Positions 25,567 through 33,536 of a stretch of 64,000 nucleotides of DNA are shown one piece after another. Source of the stretch: an uncultured Shimia sp. (GTDB lineage Bacteria > Pseudomonadota > Alphaproteobacteria > Rhodobacterales > Rhodobacteraceae); the NCBI RefSeq assembly GCF_947493595.1, contig NZ_CANLRL010000001.1, positions 558,001-622,000 of the forward strand. The letters run 5' to 3'. A model generated the notes under the pieces. That model did no database searches and was not told the origin of the DNA. It saw nothing but the letters and a program-made list of their open reading frames with translations. Every line of letters begins with the position of its first letter. Within the stretch, counting starts at the first letter, position 1. The translations under genes were made by a program, and so were the position numbers.

Positions 25567-25573
25567 TCACCTC

Positions 25574-26212
25574 TTATGGCGCCCACTTCAGGAAGTTGCC
25601 AATCATCCGCAGGCCAATGTCCTGGCTCTTTTCCGGATGGAATTGCATGCCCACCATGGTGTCACGCCCGATGATGGCGGTCACGTCGCCGCCATAGTCC
25701 ACATGCGCCAACCGCTCTTCCGGCTTGGTCACGTGGAACTGGTAGGAGTGCACAAAATAGGTGTGATCGCCGCTTTTGATGCCATCCAGCAGCGCGTGCG
25801 GGTGGTCGATCACCAGATTGTTCCAACCCATGTGCGGCACTTTTAGACTGGCATCACTCGGCTCAATCTTCTCAACATCGCCTTCGATCCAGCCCAGACC
25901 CTGGGTCAGCTCATATTCATGTCCGCGCGACGCCATCAGCTGCATGCCGACACAAATACCCAGGAACGGCCGACCTTTGCCTTCGACCGCTTCCACCATG
26001 GCGTCGTAGATGCCTTTGTGGCCGCGCAACTCTGCCGCGCAAGCCGGAAACGCGCCATCCCCGGGCAGCACCAACCGGTCCGCTTTGGCCACCACATCCG
26101 CATCCGAAGTCACAACAACCTCACCGCCATGCACCTCTGCGGCCATCCGTTGAAAGGCTTTTTCGGCAGAGTGCAGGTTGCCGCTTTCATAATCGATGAT
26201 CGCTGTCAGCAT
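25574..26212 (-). CDS. hisH: imidazole glycerol phosphate synthase, glutamine amidotransferase subunit
   Basis: 212 residues. Supplies ammonia from glutamine to HisF. Class I amidotransferase triad: C87 in FLGICVGMQL, H192 and E194 in MQFHPEKSQD. The oxyanion/PGDG motif LPGDGAFPAC is also present. The length is normal. It is separated from hisA by the AraC/peroxiredoxin pair and the DUF2147 gene, although all his genes here face the same way. Confidence 0.96.
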   Translation of the reverse strand: MLTAIIDYESGNLHSAEKAFQRMAAEVHGGEVVVTSDADVVAKADRLVLPGDGAFPACAAELRGHKGIYDAMVEAVEGKGRPFLGICVGMQLMASRGHEYELTQGLGWIEGDVEKIEPSDASLKVPHMGWNNLVIDHPHALLDGIKSGDHTYFVHSYQFHVTKPEERLAHVDYGGDVTAIIGRDTMVGMQFHPEKSQDIGLRMIGNFLKWAP

Positions 26213-26294
26213 GATCTTGGTCCCGTTTTGCGTGTCGCTTCCAAGTGAAGCGAAACACGGCGCGGGTCAAGAGGGTGTGGGGCAGGGCTGTGCT

Positions 26295-26900
26295 TTAGGC
26301 CTTGGCCTGTGTGCCAATCCGGTCAATCAGCGCCATGACCGCCTCAAACGGGCTGTCTTCAATCGGCGTGTCGGCGCAGCCAAATTCACCCCCAAGGTAG
26401 AGCAGGGTGAAGCCGTGAATCAGTGACCACACCTGTGCCTCCACGATATGCGGGTCTTCGCCCTCCGGCACAAACGGCGCGCAGACCCCGCGCAGAATGA
26501 GGTAAGCTTCGGCCTCTTCGCGGTTGTCTTTGCGTGGCACATGCACGCCTAAGCCATGTTCCCCAAACATCACTTTGAGCAAGCCACTGTGGCTCAAACC
26601 AAACTGCAAATACCCGCGGCAGATACCACGCAACCGTTCTCGATCAGTCTGCTCGCCCGCATGAATGGCGTCCGTCATGTATTTGGAAAATATGTCAAAA
26701 CCTTCTTCGGCAATGGCGGTGATCAATCCCGGCAAACCCGCAAAGTGATGTGCGGGTGCCGCGTGGGACACGCCAGCACGGGCAGCACATTTGCGCAAAC
26801 TCAACGCTTCCAACCCGCCTTCTTCCAGCAGATCGATACCCGCCTGAATCAACGCGCGTTTGAGGTCTCCGTGGTGGTGGCGGGTTTTTGCTGTGCTCAT
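26295..26900 (-). CDS. TetR-family regulator (WHG-domain type)
   Basis: 201 residues. N-terminal helix-turn-helix at about 12-60: HGDLKRALIQAGIDLLEEGG, LSLRKCAARAGVSHAAPAHHFAGL. The SHAAPAHHF recognition block and the C-terminal pattern (WSLIHGFTLLYLGGEF) are typical of TetR members with a WHG domain. It is divergent from the DUF2306 membrane-protein gene with about 97 bases between starts. That gap holds three copies of TTnACAGTGTCAA, almost certainly its operators. Confidence 0.9.
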   Translation of the reverse strand: MSTAKTRHHHGDLKRALIQAGIDLLEEGGLEALSLRKCAARAGVSHAAPAHHFAGLPGLITAIAEEGFDIFSKYMTDAIHAGEQTDRERLRGICRGYLQFGLSHSGLLKVMFGEHGLGVHVPRKDNREEAEAYLILRGVCAPFVPEGEDPHIVEAQVWSLIHGFTLLYLGGEFGCADTPIEDSPFEAVMALIDRIGTQAKA

Positions 26901-26920
26901 GGGCGCACACTACGCCGTGA

Positions 26921-26980
26921 CTTGACAGTGTCAAGCCGTTCTGATTTTTACAGTGTCAAGATTAACTTTACAGTGTCAAA
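26921..26980. promoter_or_regulatory. three tandem TetR operator-like sites
   Basis: Site 1 CTTGACAGTGTCAAG (26921-26935) is a perfect palindrome around its central G. Sites 2 and 3 are TTTTACAGTGTCAAG (26946-26960) and CTTTACAGTGTCAAA (26966-26980), sharing ACAGTGTCAA. Centres are 25 and 20 bases apart. The cluster fills the divergent gap between the TetR and DUF2306 genes. Confidence 0.75.
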
Positions 26981-26997
26981 ATTGAGTGGAGTCTCCA

Positions 26998-27630
26998 ATG
27001 TACCCCATCCCCAAACGCCCGTTGTTGCCACGCAGCCTGCCTGTGATCTGGGTCCTCGCCATTGCCATCGCCTTGGCGTCGATGCGGTTTTTGATCGCCG
27101 ACATTGCCGTGGTGATGCCGATCATGCTGCACCACGCGCTGGAGCGGCCGGTCTTGCTTTATGGTCATATCGCATTGGCGCCTGTGGCATTGGCTTTGCT
27201 GCCGGTGATGTTCAACACCAAACTGCGCCTGCGCCGCCCACACTTGCATCGTTGGTTGGGGCGGCTCTACGGTCTGATGATCCTGCTGTCCGGCCTGTCC
27301 GGTTTCTTCCTGGCGTTGCAAACCGAAGAGGGTCCAGTGGCGGCAGCCGGTCTGGCGGGGCTGGCTTTTGCCTGGCTCAGTACCACGGCGGTTGCGGTCT
27401 ATTTGGCCATCCAACGCGATATCTCCGCGCATCGACGGTGGATGATCCGCTCTGCTGCCTTGACCCTCGCAGCGGTCACTTTGCGACTGTACCTGCCCAT
27501 AGGGGAACTCACAGTGGGGTTTGACACAGCTTATCCGCTGATCTGCTGGGCCTGCTGGGTGCCGAATATGTTTGTGGCGGAATGGCTGATCCGACGAGAG
27601 ATTGCCCCAAGCTCCGCACAACCTGCTTAA
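26998..27630 (+). CDS. DUF2306-type integral membrane protein
   Basis: 210 residues. Start at 26998 (MYPIPKRPLLPRSLP), preceded at 6 bases by GGAG. The GTG at 26986 overlaps that site and is not used. Six hydrophobic segments are apparent (about 15-40, 55-75, 88-105, 115-135, 150-170, 178-200). Family marks: HIALAPVALALLPVMFN, RPHLHRWLGRLYGLMILLSGLSG and HRRWMIRSAALTLAAVTLRL, with conserved His residues in loops, as in DUF2306. The role is unknown. It is apparently repressed by the divergent TetR protein. Confidence 0.78.
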   Translation: MYPIPKRPLLPRSLPVIWVLAIAIALASMRFLIADIAVVMPIMLHHALERPVLLYGHIALAPVALALLPVMFNTKLRLRRPHLHRWLGRLYGLMILLSGLSGFFLALQTEEGPVAAAGLAGLAFAWLSTTAVAVYLAIQRDISAHRRWMIRSAALTLAAVTLRLYLPIGELTVGFDTAYPLICWACWVPNMFVAEWLIRREIAPSSAQPA

Positions 27631-27634
27631 GCAC

Positions 27635-27661
27635 AAAAAGCCCGCGCGAGGCGGGCTTTTT
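27635..27661. terminator. bidirectional intrinsic terminator
   Basis: AAAAAGCCCGC-GCGAG-GCGGGCTTTTT, an 11-bp symmetric stem with A and T tails, serves both the DUF2306 gene and the convergent hisB gene. Confidence 0.85.
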
Positions 27662-27684
27662 CATGTCTTGGATTGTGAGCTGCC

Positions 27685-28272
27685 TTACAGCGCGCCTTTG
27701 GTGGATGGGATGGCATCCGCCTTGCGCGGGTCCACTTCCACCGCTTCGCGCAGCGCGCGTGCCACGGCCTTAAATGTCGCCTCGGCAATGTGGTGGCTGT
27801 TGAAGCCGTGGATTTGATCCACGTGCAGGGTGATCCCGCCGTGAGTGGCAAAGCCCTGAAAGAACTCCCGCACCAACTCGGTGTCAAACGTGCCAATCTT
27901 TTGGGTTGGCATCTCCAGGTTCCAGATCAGGAAGGGGCGTGCGGACAGATCCAAGCTCGCCCGCACCTGCGCATCGTCCATCGGCAAGTGGCAGGTGGCA
28001 TAGCGGCGAATGCCCTTTTTATCGCCCAAAGCCTGCGTCAAAGCTTGGCCTAGCGAAATGCCCACGTCTTCCACCGTGTGGTGATCATCGATGTGGTAAT
28101 CCCCTTCGGCGCGAATGGTCATGTCAATCAGGCTGTGGCGCGACAGCTGATCCAGCATGTGGTCAAAGAAGCCCACGCCGGTCGAATTGTCATAAGTGCC
28201 GGTCCCGTCGAGGTTGATCTCCACGGTGATCTTGGTTTCCGCAGTGGTGCGGCTCACGCTTGCCTGACGCAT
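27685..28272 (-). CDS. hisB: imidazoleglycerol-phosphate dehydratase
   Basis: 195 residues, the monofunctional bacterial form without the phosphatase domain. Catalyses the manganese-dependent dehydration of IGP. Metal-binding motifs: [24 protein letters not shown] and [19 protein letters not shown]. It is the most upstream of the five his genes on this strand and has its own gap to the next his gene, hisH, 1.5 kb away. Confidence 0.97.
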   Translation of the reverse strand: MRQASVSRTTAETKITVEINLDGTGTYDNSTGVGFFDHMLDQLSRHSLIDMTIRAEGDYHIDDHHTVEDVGISLGQALTQALGDKKGIRRYATCHLPMDDAQVRASLDLSARPFLIWNLEMPTQKIGTFDTELVREFFQGFATHGGITLHVDQIHGFNSHHIAEATFKAVARALREAVEVDPRKADAIPSTKGAL

Positions 28273-28403
28273 CTGGTCATCCTTCGCTGATAGTCGGCCA
28301 CCTTATAGGCAGCCCGCCCGCGCGGGCCAAGGGGGCGCAGTTTGCGATTGTGGTCAGGGTGGCATTTGTGCCAGCTTACCCCCAAACCGACATGAGGGCT
28401 TTT

Positions 28404-28643
28404 ATGACCACCTGCGTCTTTATCCAGATCCGCTGCAAACCCGGCACCACCTACCGTGTGGCCGAAGAGATCGCATTGAAAGAAATCCACTCCGAGCTGC
28501 ATTCCACCAGCGGCGAATACGACCTGCTGATGAAGCTCTACATCCCCGAAGGTGAGGATGTGGGCAAGTTCATCAACCACCATATGCTGGATATCGCGGA
28601 CGTCGAACGGACGCTGACCACGCTGACGTTTAAGGCGTTTTAG
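28404..28643 (+). CDS. stand-alone Lrp/AsnC ligand-binding (RAM) domain protein
   Basis: 79 residues. ATG at 28404 (MTTCVFIQIRCKPGT) with GAGG 6 bases before. An in-frame ATG at 28392 is less well placed. The whole protein is one alpha-beta RAM domain: YRVAEEIALKEIHSELHSTSGEYDLLMKLYI and VGKFINHHMLDIADVERTLTTLTF, shown in blocks, without the Lrp DNA-binding half. Such proteins form dimers or decamers that bind small molecules, often amino acids. It is divergent from hisB across about 130 bases. Its partner, if any, is unknown. Confidence 0.82.
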   Translation: MTTCVFIQIRCKPGTTYRVAEEIALKEIHSELHSTSGEYDLLMKLYIPEGEDVGKFINHHMLDIADVERTLTTLTFKAF

Positions 28644-28689
28644 GCGGACAGCGCCTGAGGCGCAGTCTGATGCCTCGGCCATCCGCCTC

Positions 28690-28742
28690 CGGCGCCTGTC
28701 CTCCAGGGCCTTCGGCGAGGATATTTAAGGCCAAATGAAGGT
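28690..28742 (-). repeat. dispersed intergenic element, copy 4
   Basis: On the minus strand TTCATTTGGCCTTAAATATC begins 3 bases after the guaD stop, same strand, and runs into GC-rich self-complementary sequence towards the convergent RAM gene. Confidence 0.65.
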
Positions 28743-28744
28743 TC

Positions 28745-30031
28745 TTAAACTGCTTTGCCGTTGATCCAGGTGGCCGCGATGGCGCGGTCATCTCCCATCA
28801 TGATGGTGGGGAACAGCGCCTCCCATAGGTCATTGGCCCGTGCGGACCGCTGTGCAATCTCAGGTGTGCTTGCCAGATCCAGCACCACCAGATCGGCCTC
28901 CATGCCGACAGCCAGATTGCCAATTTTGTCTTCCATATGCAGCGCCCGTGCGGAGCCTTGAGTTGCCAGCCACATCAGCTCTGCTGCGTGCAGCGGGTTA
29001 TGCCGCAGTTGTCCAACCTCATAAGCACTCGCCATGGTGCGCAGCATAGAAAAGCTGGACCCGCCGCCTGTGTCACTGGCCAAGCCGACCCGCTGGCCTG
29101 CGGCCATCAGTCCCCCCATGTCAAACAGACCTGAGCCAATGAAGGTGTTGGAGGTGGGGCAGTGGATCAAACCCGCCCCAACCTCGCGCAAACGATCCTT
29201 TTCGCGGTCTTCCAGATGGATCGCGTGGCCATAGAGGCCTTTCTCGCCCAAGAGGCCAAATTTCTCGTAGGTGTCCAGATAATCCCGCGCCTCAGGGAAC
29301 AGCTCCGCCACCCAGGCTATTTCGTCGGTTTGCTCACTCAAATGGGTCTGCATCAGGCAGTCTGGATGCTCCGCCCAAAGGGTGCCAAGAGCCTCAAGCT
29401 GTTCCGGCGTAGAAGTTGGCGAAAACCGAGGCGTGATGGCATAGCTGATCCGGTCCACGCCGTGCCAGCGTTCAATCAGGGCTTTGCTGTTGTCGTAGGC
29501 GCTCTGCGGTGTGTCGCGCAGGCCCTCAGGTGCGTTGCGGTCCATACAGGTCTTACCCGCAATCACCCGCTGCCCGCGCGCTTGTGCCGCTTCAAAAAAG
29601 GCGTCCACCGATTCCGGGTGAATGGTGCAGTAGCTCGCCATGGTGGTCACGCCGTGTTTGGCGGTGAGGTCCAGGTAGGTGGCAGATATCTGATCCGCAT
29701 AGGCCCGATCCCCAAAACGCATCTCTTCGGGGAAGGTGTAGCTGTTGAGCCAATCAATCAGCCGCTTGCCCCAGCTCGCAATGATGCCGGTCTGCGGGTA
29801 ATGCACATGGGCATCGACAAACCCCGCAGAGATCAGCTTGTCGCCATAGTCGACCACGTCCGCAGCGGGGTAGGCAGCCCGCATGTCGTCTGCGGTGCCA
29901 AGCGCCACAATGCGGCCGCGCTCTACAACAACCCCACCACGGGTCTCATGGCGCGCCGCGTCTACGCCCGCCTCAAACGGATTGGCAGCAAAGCTCAGAG
30001 TTTGCCCAAGCAGTAGGGTCTGTGCGCACAT
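28745..30031 (-). CDS. guaD: guanine deaminase
   Basis: 428 residues. Converts guanine to xanthine, feeding purine catabolism. The start at 30031 (MCAQTLLLGQTL) has GGAGA 6 bases upstream. The upstream TTG start at 30043 would overlap it. Zinc-site motifs of the amidohydrolase fold: VDAHVHYPQTG (H75, H77), MQTHLSEQTDE, YGHAIHLED and LASDTGGGSS. The latter and the CMDRNAP segment are typical of guanine deaminases. Xanthine permease and allantoin-degrading genes 11-16 kb away complete a coherent route, although xanthine dehydrogenase and uricase are not in the window. Confidence 0.93.
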   Translation of the reverse strand: MCAQTLLLGQTLSFAANPFEAGVDAARHETRGGVVVERGRIVALGTADDMRAAYPAADVVDYGDKLISAGFVDAHVHYPQTGIIASWGKRLIDWLNSYTFPEEMRFGDRAYADQISATYLDLTAKHGVTTMASYCTIHPESVDAFFEAAQARGQRVIAGKTCMDRNAPEGLRDTPQSAYDNSKALIERWHGVDRISYAITPRFSPTSTPEQLEALGTLWAEHPDCLMQTHLSEQTDEIAWVAELFPEARDYLDTYEKFGLLGEKGLYGHAIHLEDREKDRLREVGAGLIHCPTSNTFIGSGLFDMGGLMAAGQRVGLASDTGGGSSFSMLRTMASAYEVGQLRHNPLHAAELMWLATQGSARALHMEDKIGNLAVGMEADLVVLDLASTPEIAQRSARANDLWEALFPTIMMGDDRAIAATWINGKAV

Positions 30032-30174
30032 GATTTTCTCCAATCTCTTGAGGGCGGGTCTTTTTTCGGCTCCAACCGGTCGTGTCCCATTGAGTCTTAG
30101 CTTTGATTTACTCTATGGTCCGTGGCAAGTCCAAGGCCACACAAACTGGCCCATCGCCAAGAAGGGAGCGCGTC

Positions 30175-31563
30175 ATGCCCAACACTGAGTTGCAGACCGC
30201 GCCCGAAGCCGACAGCGAAGACTACACTCTCTCAAAGAAACTTGTGGCTGGCGTGCTCTACGCACTGGAGGCGCAGGACCGCCACACGTTGATCGAGCTG
30301 ACCGAGCCGCTGCACCCGGCAGACATTGCCGACCTTCTGGAGCAGATCAACCCGTTTGACCGCCGCCGCCTTGTCCAGCTCTACGGGGAAGAGTTTGACG
30401 GCGATATCCTGTCGGAACTGGACGACGGTCTGCGCGAAGAGGTTATGGCGGTTCTCAAGCCTGATGTGTTGGCTGAGGCTGTGCGTGATCTGGAAAGCGA
30501 CGATATTGTCGACATCGTTGAGGATCTCGACGAACCCGCGCAGGAAGCCATTCTCGAAACGCTTGAGGATGCAGACCGGGTCGCGGTTGAGCAGGCGCTG
30601 AGTTATCCAGAAAACACCGCTGGCCGTTTGATGCAGCGCGAAACTGTCTGTGCGCCGGAACATTGGACGGTGGGCGAGGCAAGCGACTATCTGCGCAACG
30701 CCGAGGAATTGCCAGAGCAGTTTTATCATGTGATCCTAGTCGATCCGCGCATGAAGCCAGTGGGCAATGTCACCTTGGGCAAGCTGATGTCCTCACATCG
30801 TGATCTGCCACTGACACAGTTGGTGGAAGAGGTGTTTCAGATTATCCCCGCCACGCAGGACGAAGAAGACGTGGCCTATGCATTTAATCAGTACCACCTG
30901 ATCTCCGCCCCGGTGGTGGATGAGGATGAGCGGCTTGTAGGGGTGATCACCATTGATGACGCGATGGTGGTGCTCGATGAGGAGCACGAAGAAGACATCC
31001 TGCGCATGGCGGGTGTGAGTGATGAGGCCAGCCTGTCTGACACCATCCTTGATGCTGCCAAGGGCCGTGCCACCTGGCTGTTTGTGAACTTGCTCACCGC
31101 CATTCTGGCCTCTGGGGTGATCAACCTCTTTGCGGACACCGTGGATCAGATGGTCGCGCTGGCCGTGCTGATGCCCATTGTCGCCTCTATGGGGGGGAAC
31201 GCTGGTACGCAAACCATGACCGTGACCGTGCGTGCACTCGCCACCAAAGACCTCACCGCGCAGAACGCCTGGCGGGTGATCCGGCGGGAGGTATCCGTGG
31301 GGGCGCTCAACGGTGCGTTGTTTGGTCTGATCATGGCAGGGGTAGCCGGTGTCTGGTTTGGGGTGCCGATGCTGGCGCTGGTGATTGCCGTGGCGATGTT
31401 CCTCACTCAGATTGCTGCTGCGCTGGGCGGCATCCTGATCCCCATGGCTTTGGAGCGCATAAACATCGACCCGGCCTTGGCCTCCGGACCTTTTGTCACC
31501 ACCGTAACCGATGTGGTGGGGTTCTTTCTATTTCTGGGCCTGTCTGCCTACGTGCTGTTGTAA
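30175..31563 (+). CDS. mgtE: magnesium transporter MgtE
   Basis: 462 residues, start at 30175 with GGGAG upstream. Cytosolic MgtE N domain at about 25-155 (HPADIADLLEQI, LDDGLREEVM, DIVEDLDEPAQEAIL). Two CBS domains follow at about 160-285 (TAGRLMQRETV, HLISAPVVDEDERLVGVITIDD). The membrane domain of five helices is at about 310-462 with RATWLFVNLLTA, VLMPIVASMGGNAGTQTMTVTVRAL (shown in order, containing the GGNAGxQ pore motif) and ALGGILIPMALERI. The CBS/N part closes the channel when magnesium is plentiful. I could not identify a magnesium-sensing leader in the 143-base gap to guaD. Confidence 0.96.
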   Translation: MPNTELQTAPEADSEDYTLSKKLVAGVLYALEAQDRHTLIELTEPLHPADIADLLEQINPFDRRRLVQLYGEEFDGDILSELDDGLREEVMAVLKPDVLAEAVRDLESDDIVDIVEDLDEPAQEAILETLEDADRVAVEQALSYPENTAGRLMQRETVCAPEHWTVGEASDYLRNAEELPEQFYHVILVDPRMKPVGNVTLGKLMSSHRDLPLTQLVEEVFQIIPATQDEEDVAYAFNQYHLISAPVVDEDERLVGVITIDDAMVVLDEEHEEDILRMAGVSDEASLSDTILDAAKGRATWLFVNLLTAILASGVINLFADTVDQMVALAVLMPIVASMGGNAGTQTMTVTVRALATKDLTAQNAWRVIRREVSVGALNGALFGLIMAGVAGVWFGVPMLALVIAVAMFLTQIAAALGGILIPMALERINIDPALASGPFVTTVTDVVGFFLFLGLSAYVLL

Positions 31564-31578
31564 CCATAGGAGAGGCCA

Positions 31579-32133
31579 ATGGATCTCACCCACCTAAAAG
31601 CTGCCGCCCGTAAAGCGGCTTTTGCCCGTCGCAAAGACGCCTTTGCCAACGCTGGCCCCGGCCAATCGGCGCATCTCTCTGAAGTTCTTGCCGGGTATCG
31701 TGGGGTTCCACTGGCCGGGTATATGCCGATCCGCACCGAAATCTCACCTCTGGCCGCGATGGCTGAGGCCTCGGCCCATGGTCCCGTAGGTGTTCCGGTG
31801 ATCCAAGGCGAAGCCATGCCTTTGGAGTTCTCTCGCTGGGAACCGGACTGCGCTCTGCGTGATGGCCCGTTTGGCGCAAAAGTGCCTACGGAAGACAAGT
31901 TCTTCGAACCGGAGATAGTGATTGTGCCGCTTGTGGCCTTTGACATCAAAGGCGGGCGACTGGGCTATGGCGGGGGCTTCTATGACCGCACGCTGGAACG
32001 CCTACGAGCCCGCCGCGCCACATTGGCAATCGGCTTTGCCTTTGATGCACAAGAGGCTGACCACTTGCCTTTGGAAGACACCGATCAGCCTCTCGACATG
32101 ATGATTACGGAAAGCCGCATCATCGAGTTCTAA
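31579..32133 (+). CDS. 5-formyltetrahydrofolate cyclo-ligase
   Basis: 184 residues. ATP-dependent conversion of 5-formyl-THF to 5,10-methenyl-THF. Family marks: KAAARKAAFARRKDAF at the start (basic ATP-binding helix), VPLVAFDIKGGRLGYGGGFYDRTL (with the GYGGGFYDR signature) and AIGFAFDAQE near the end, where most members have IGxAF..Q. It follows mgtE by 15 bases with AGGAG, so it may be co-transcribed. In gamma-proteobacteria the gene neighbours 6S RNA. I see no such RNA here. Confidence 0.93.
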   Translation: MDLTHLKAAARKAAFARRKDAFANAGPGQSAHLSEVLAGYRGVPLAGYMPIRTEISPLAAMAEASAHGPVGVPVIQGEAMPLEFSRWEPDCALRDGPFGAKVPTEDKFFEPEIVIVPLVAFDIKGGRLGYGGGFYDRTLERLRARRATLAIGFAFDAQEADHLPLEDTDQPLDMMITESRIIEF

Positions 32134-32136
32134 ACC

Positions 32137-32394
32137 TTAGAGGTCCGGATTTGCCCCAGTGGCATTGGTCCGGAAGTACTCCCAAGCGTCCTGCTCGCCG
32201 CCACCTTTGAACTTACAGACACCGTACTCGTTGCCCTCCGCGTCTTTGCGGATTTCGTAACCATGCCCCTGGTTGATACAGAAGGTCGCGGCAGGGTTGG
32301 CTGCATCTGTTGCTTGGTTGGGCGCGCTATACTCATCACAGCCCGCGAGGACGGCCAATCCACCAGCGGCGGCCACTGTCAAAATTGCTTTCAT
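32137..32394 (-). CDS. DUF333-family lipoprotein
   Basis: 85 residues. The start at 32394 (MKAILTVAAAGGLAVLAGC) gives a lipoprotein signal with lipobox LAGC. The mature part, NPAATFCINQGHGYEIRKDAEGNEYGVCKFKGG.., is one DUF333 (hemolysin-like, YbjP/Hslj-neighbour type) domain: ASxFCVxxGGxxxxxxxxxGxxYGxCxxPDG in related proteins. Two cysteines probably pair. Function unknown. It ends 3 bases after the convergent cyclo-ligase gene. Confidence 0.78.
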   Translation of the reverse strand: MKAILTVAAAGGLAVLAGCDEYSAPNQATDAANPAATFCINQGHGYEIRKDAEGNEYGVCKFKGGGEQDAWEYFRTNATGANPDL

Positions 32395-32543
32395 GAAAAT
32401 CATCCTGTGTTGTCAGTTCCGGTATAAGATATCGCCTGATTGGTGTGGGACAAGAGGGGACCACACGCGCCACCGCGATGTTACGCCACATTCCGCTGAT
32501 CACACTCTTGCCAAGCAGGGAACTCCGTCCTAGGACCGTCTGC

Positions 32544-33362
32544 ATGAAAATGCTTTTCCTTGGTGATGTGATGGGCCGCGCGGGACGTGCGGCTGTGGTG
32601 GAACGCCTGCCGAAGTTGCGCGACGATTGGCGGCTGGATTTTGTTGTTGTGAACGGCGAAAACGCCTCCAATGGCATGGGCTTGTCGGGGGCGCACGCCA
32701 AGACGCTTCTGGATGCGGGCGCAGATTGTATCACCTTGGGCGATCACGCCTTTGACCAAAAAGACATGTTGCAGTTCATCCAGAACGAGCCGCGTGTCAT
32801 TCGCCCGCTGAACATTGCCCGTGGAGATGTGCCGGGCAAAGGCTTTCGTGTGTTCACCGCCCGCGCTGGGCGTAAGGTGCTGGTGACGCAGGCCCTAGGC
32901 CAGGTGTTCATGAAGCAACCCTATAGTGACCCGTTTTCGGCTGTAGACCAGGTGCTGCGCGCGCATCCCCGCGGGGGCATGGTGCAGGCGGCGATTGTCG
33001 ACATGCACTGCGAAGCCACGTCTGAGAAAATGGGCATGGGGCATTACTGCGATGGCCGTGTGAGCTTGGTTGTGGGCACGCACACCCATGTGCCAACCGC
33101 TGATACTCAGATCCTGCCCGGCGGCACCGCGTTTCAGGCAGACGCTGGCATGTGTGGGGATTACAACTCGGTGATTGGCATGCAGAAAGAAGAGCCCATG
33201 CGCCGCTTTGTGACCGGCATGCCAAAATCGCGCTTCACGCCAGCGCTGGGCGAGGCCACGCTCTCTGGTGTCTACGTGGAGACTGATGACCGCACAGGCG
33301 CTGCAACCCGGATCGAAATGGTGCGACAGGGTGGGCGGTTGAGCCAATCTGGCCCCAGCTGA
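32544..33362 (+). CDS. YmdB-type calcineurin-like metallophosphoesterase
   Basis: 272 residues. ATG at 32544 (MKMLFLGDVMGRAGR). Di-metal site motifs: FLGDVMGRAG, VVVNGENASNGMG (GEN), TLGDHAF (GDH), VDMHCEATSEK (dHaE), and VGTHTHVPTAD (GTHTHV..D), exactly in the order of the TIGR00282/YmdB family. Homologues hydrolyse cyclic nucleotide phosphodiester bonds in vitro and affect development in Bacillus. In alphaproteobacteria the role is unknown. No clear operon partner. Confidence 0.9.
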   Translation: MKMLFLGDVMGRAGRAAVVERLPKLRDDWRLDFVVVNGENASNGMGLSGAHAKTLLDAGADCITLGDHAFDQKDMLQFIQNEPRVIRPLNIARGDVPGKGFRVFTARAGRKVLVTQALGQVFMKQPYSDPFSAVDQVLRAHPRGGMVQAAIVDMHCEATSEKMGMGHYCDGRVSLVVGTHTHVPTADTQILPGGTAFQADAGMCGDYNSVIGMQKEEPMRRFVTGMPKSRFTPALGEATLSGVYVETDDRTGAATRIEMVRQGGRLSQSGPS

Positions 33363-33536
33363 CGCCATTGATCGCAGCCAAAATCCAAACGATCTGCAAT
33401 CAGGGGGATGGCGTGGCTGCATATGCGCTTCAACGCAGCCTGAAGCGATCCGAACACTATGATACATCTGCGGAAAATCTGTTGCCCAACAGGGCCTTCA
33501 TGCTAAACGTTGGCCGCTGGTAACAACGGACTTAGT

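Noticed and set aside
30032-30174. Magnesium-sensing or purine-type riboswitch between guaD and mgtE
   Set aside because: No conserved core recognisable in 143 bases that must also hold two promoters.
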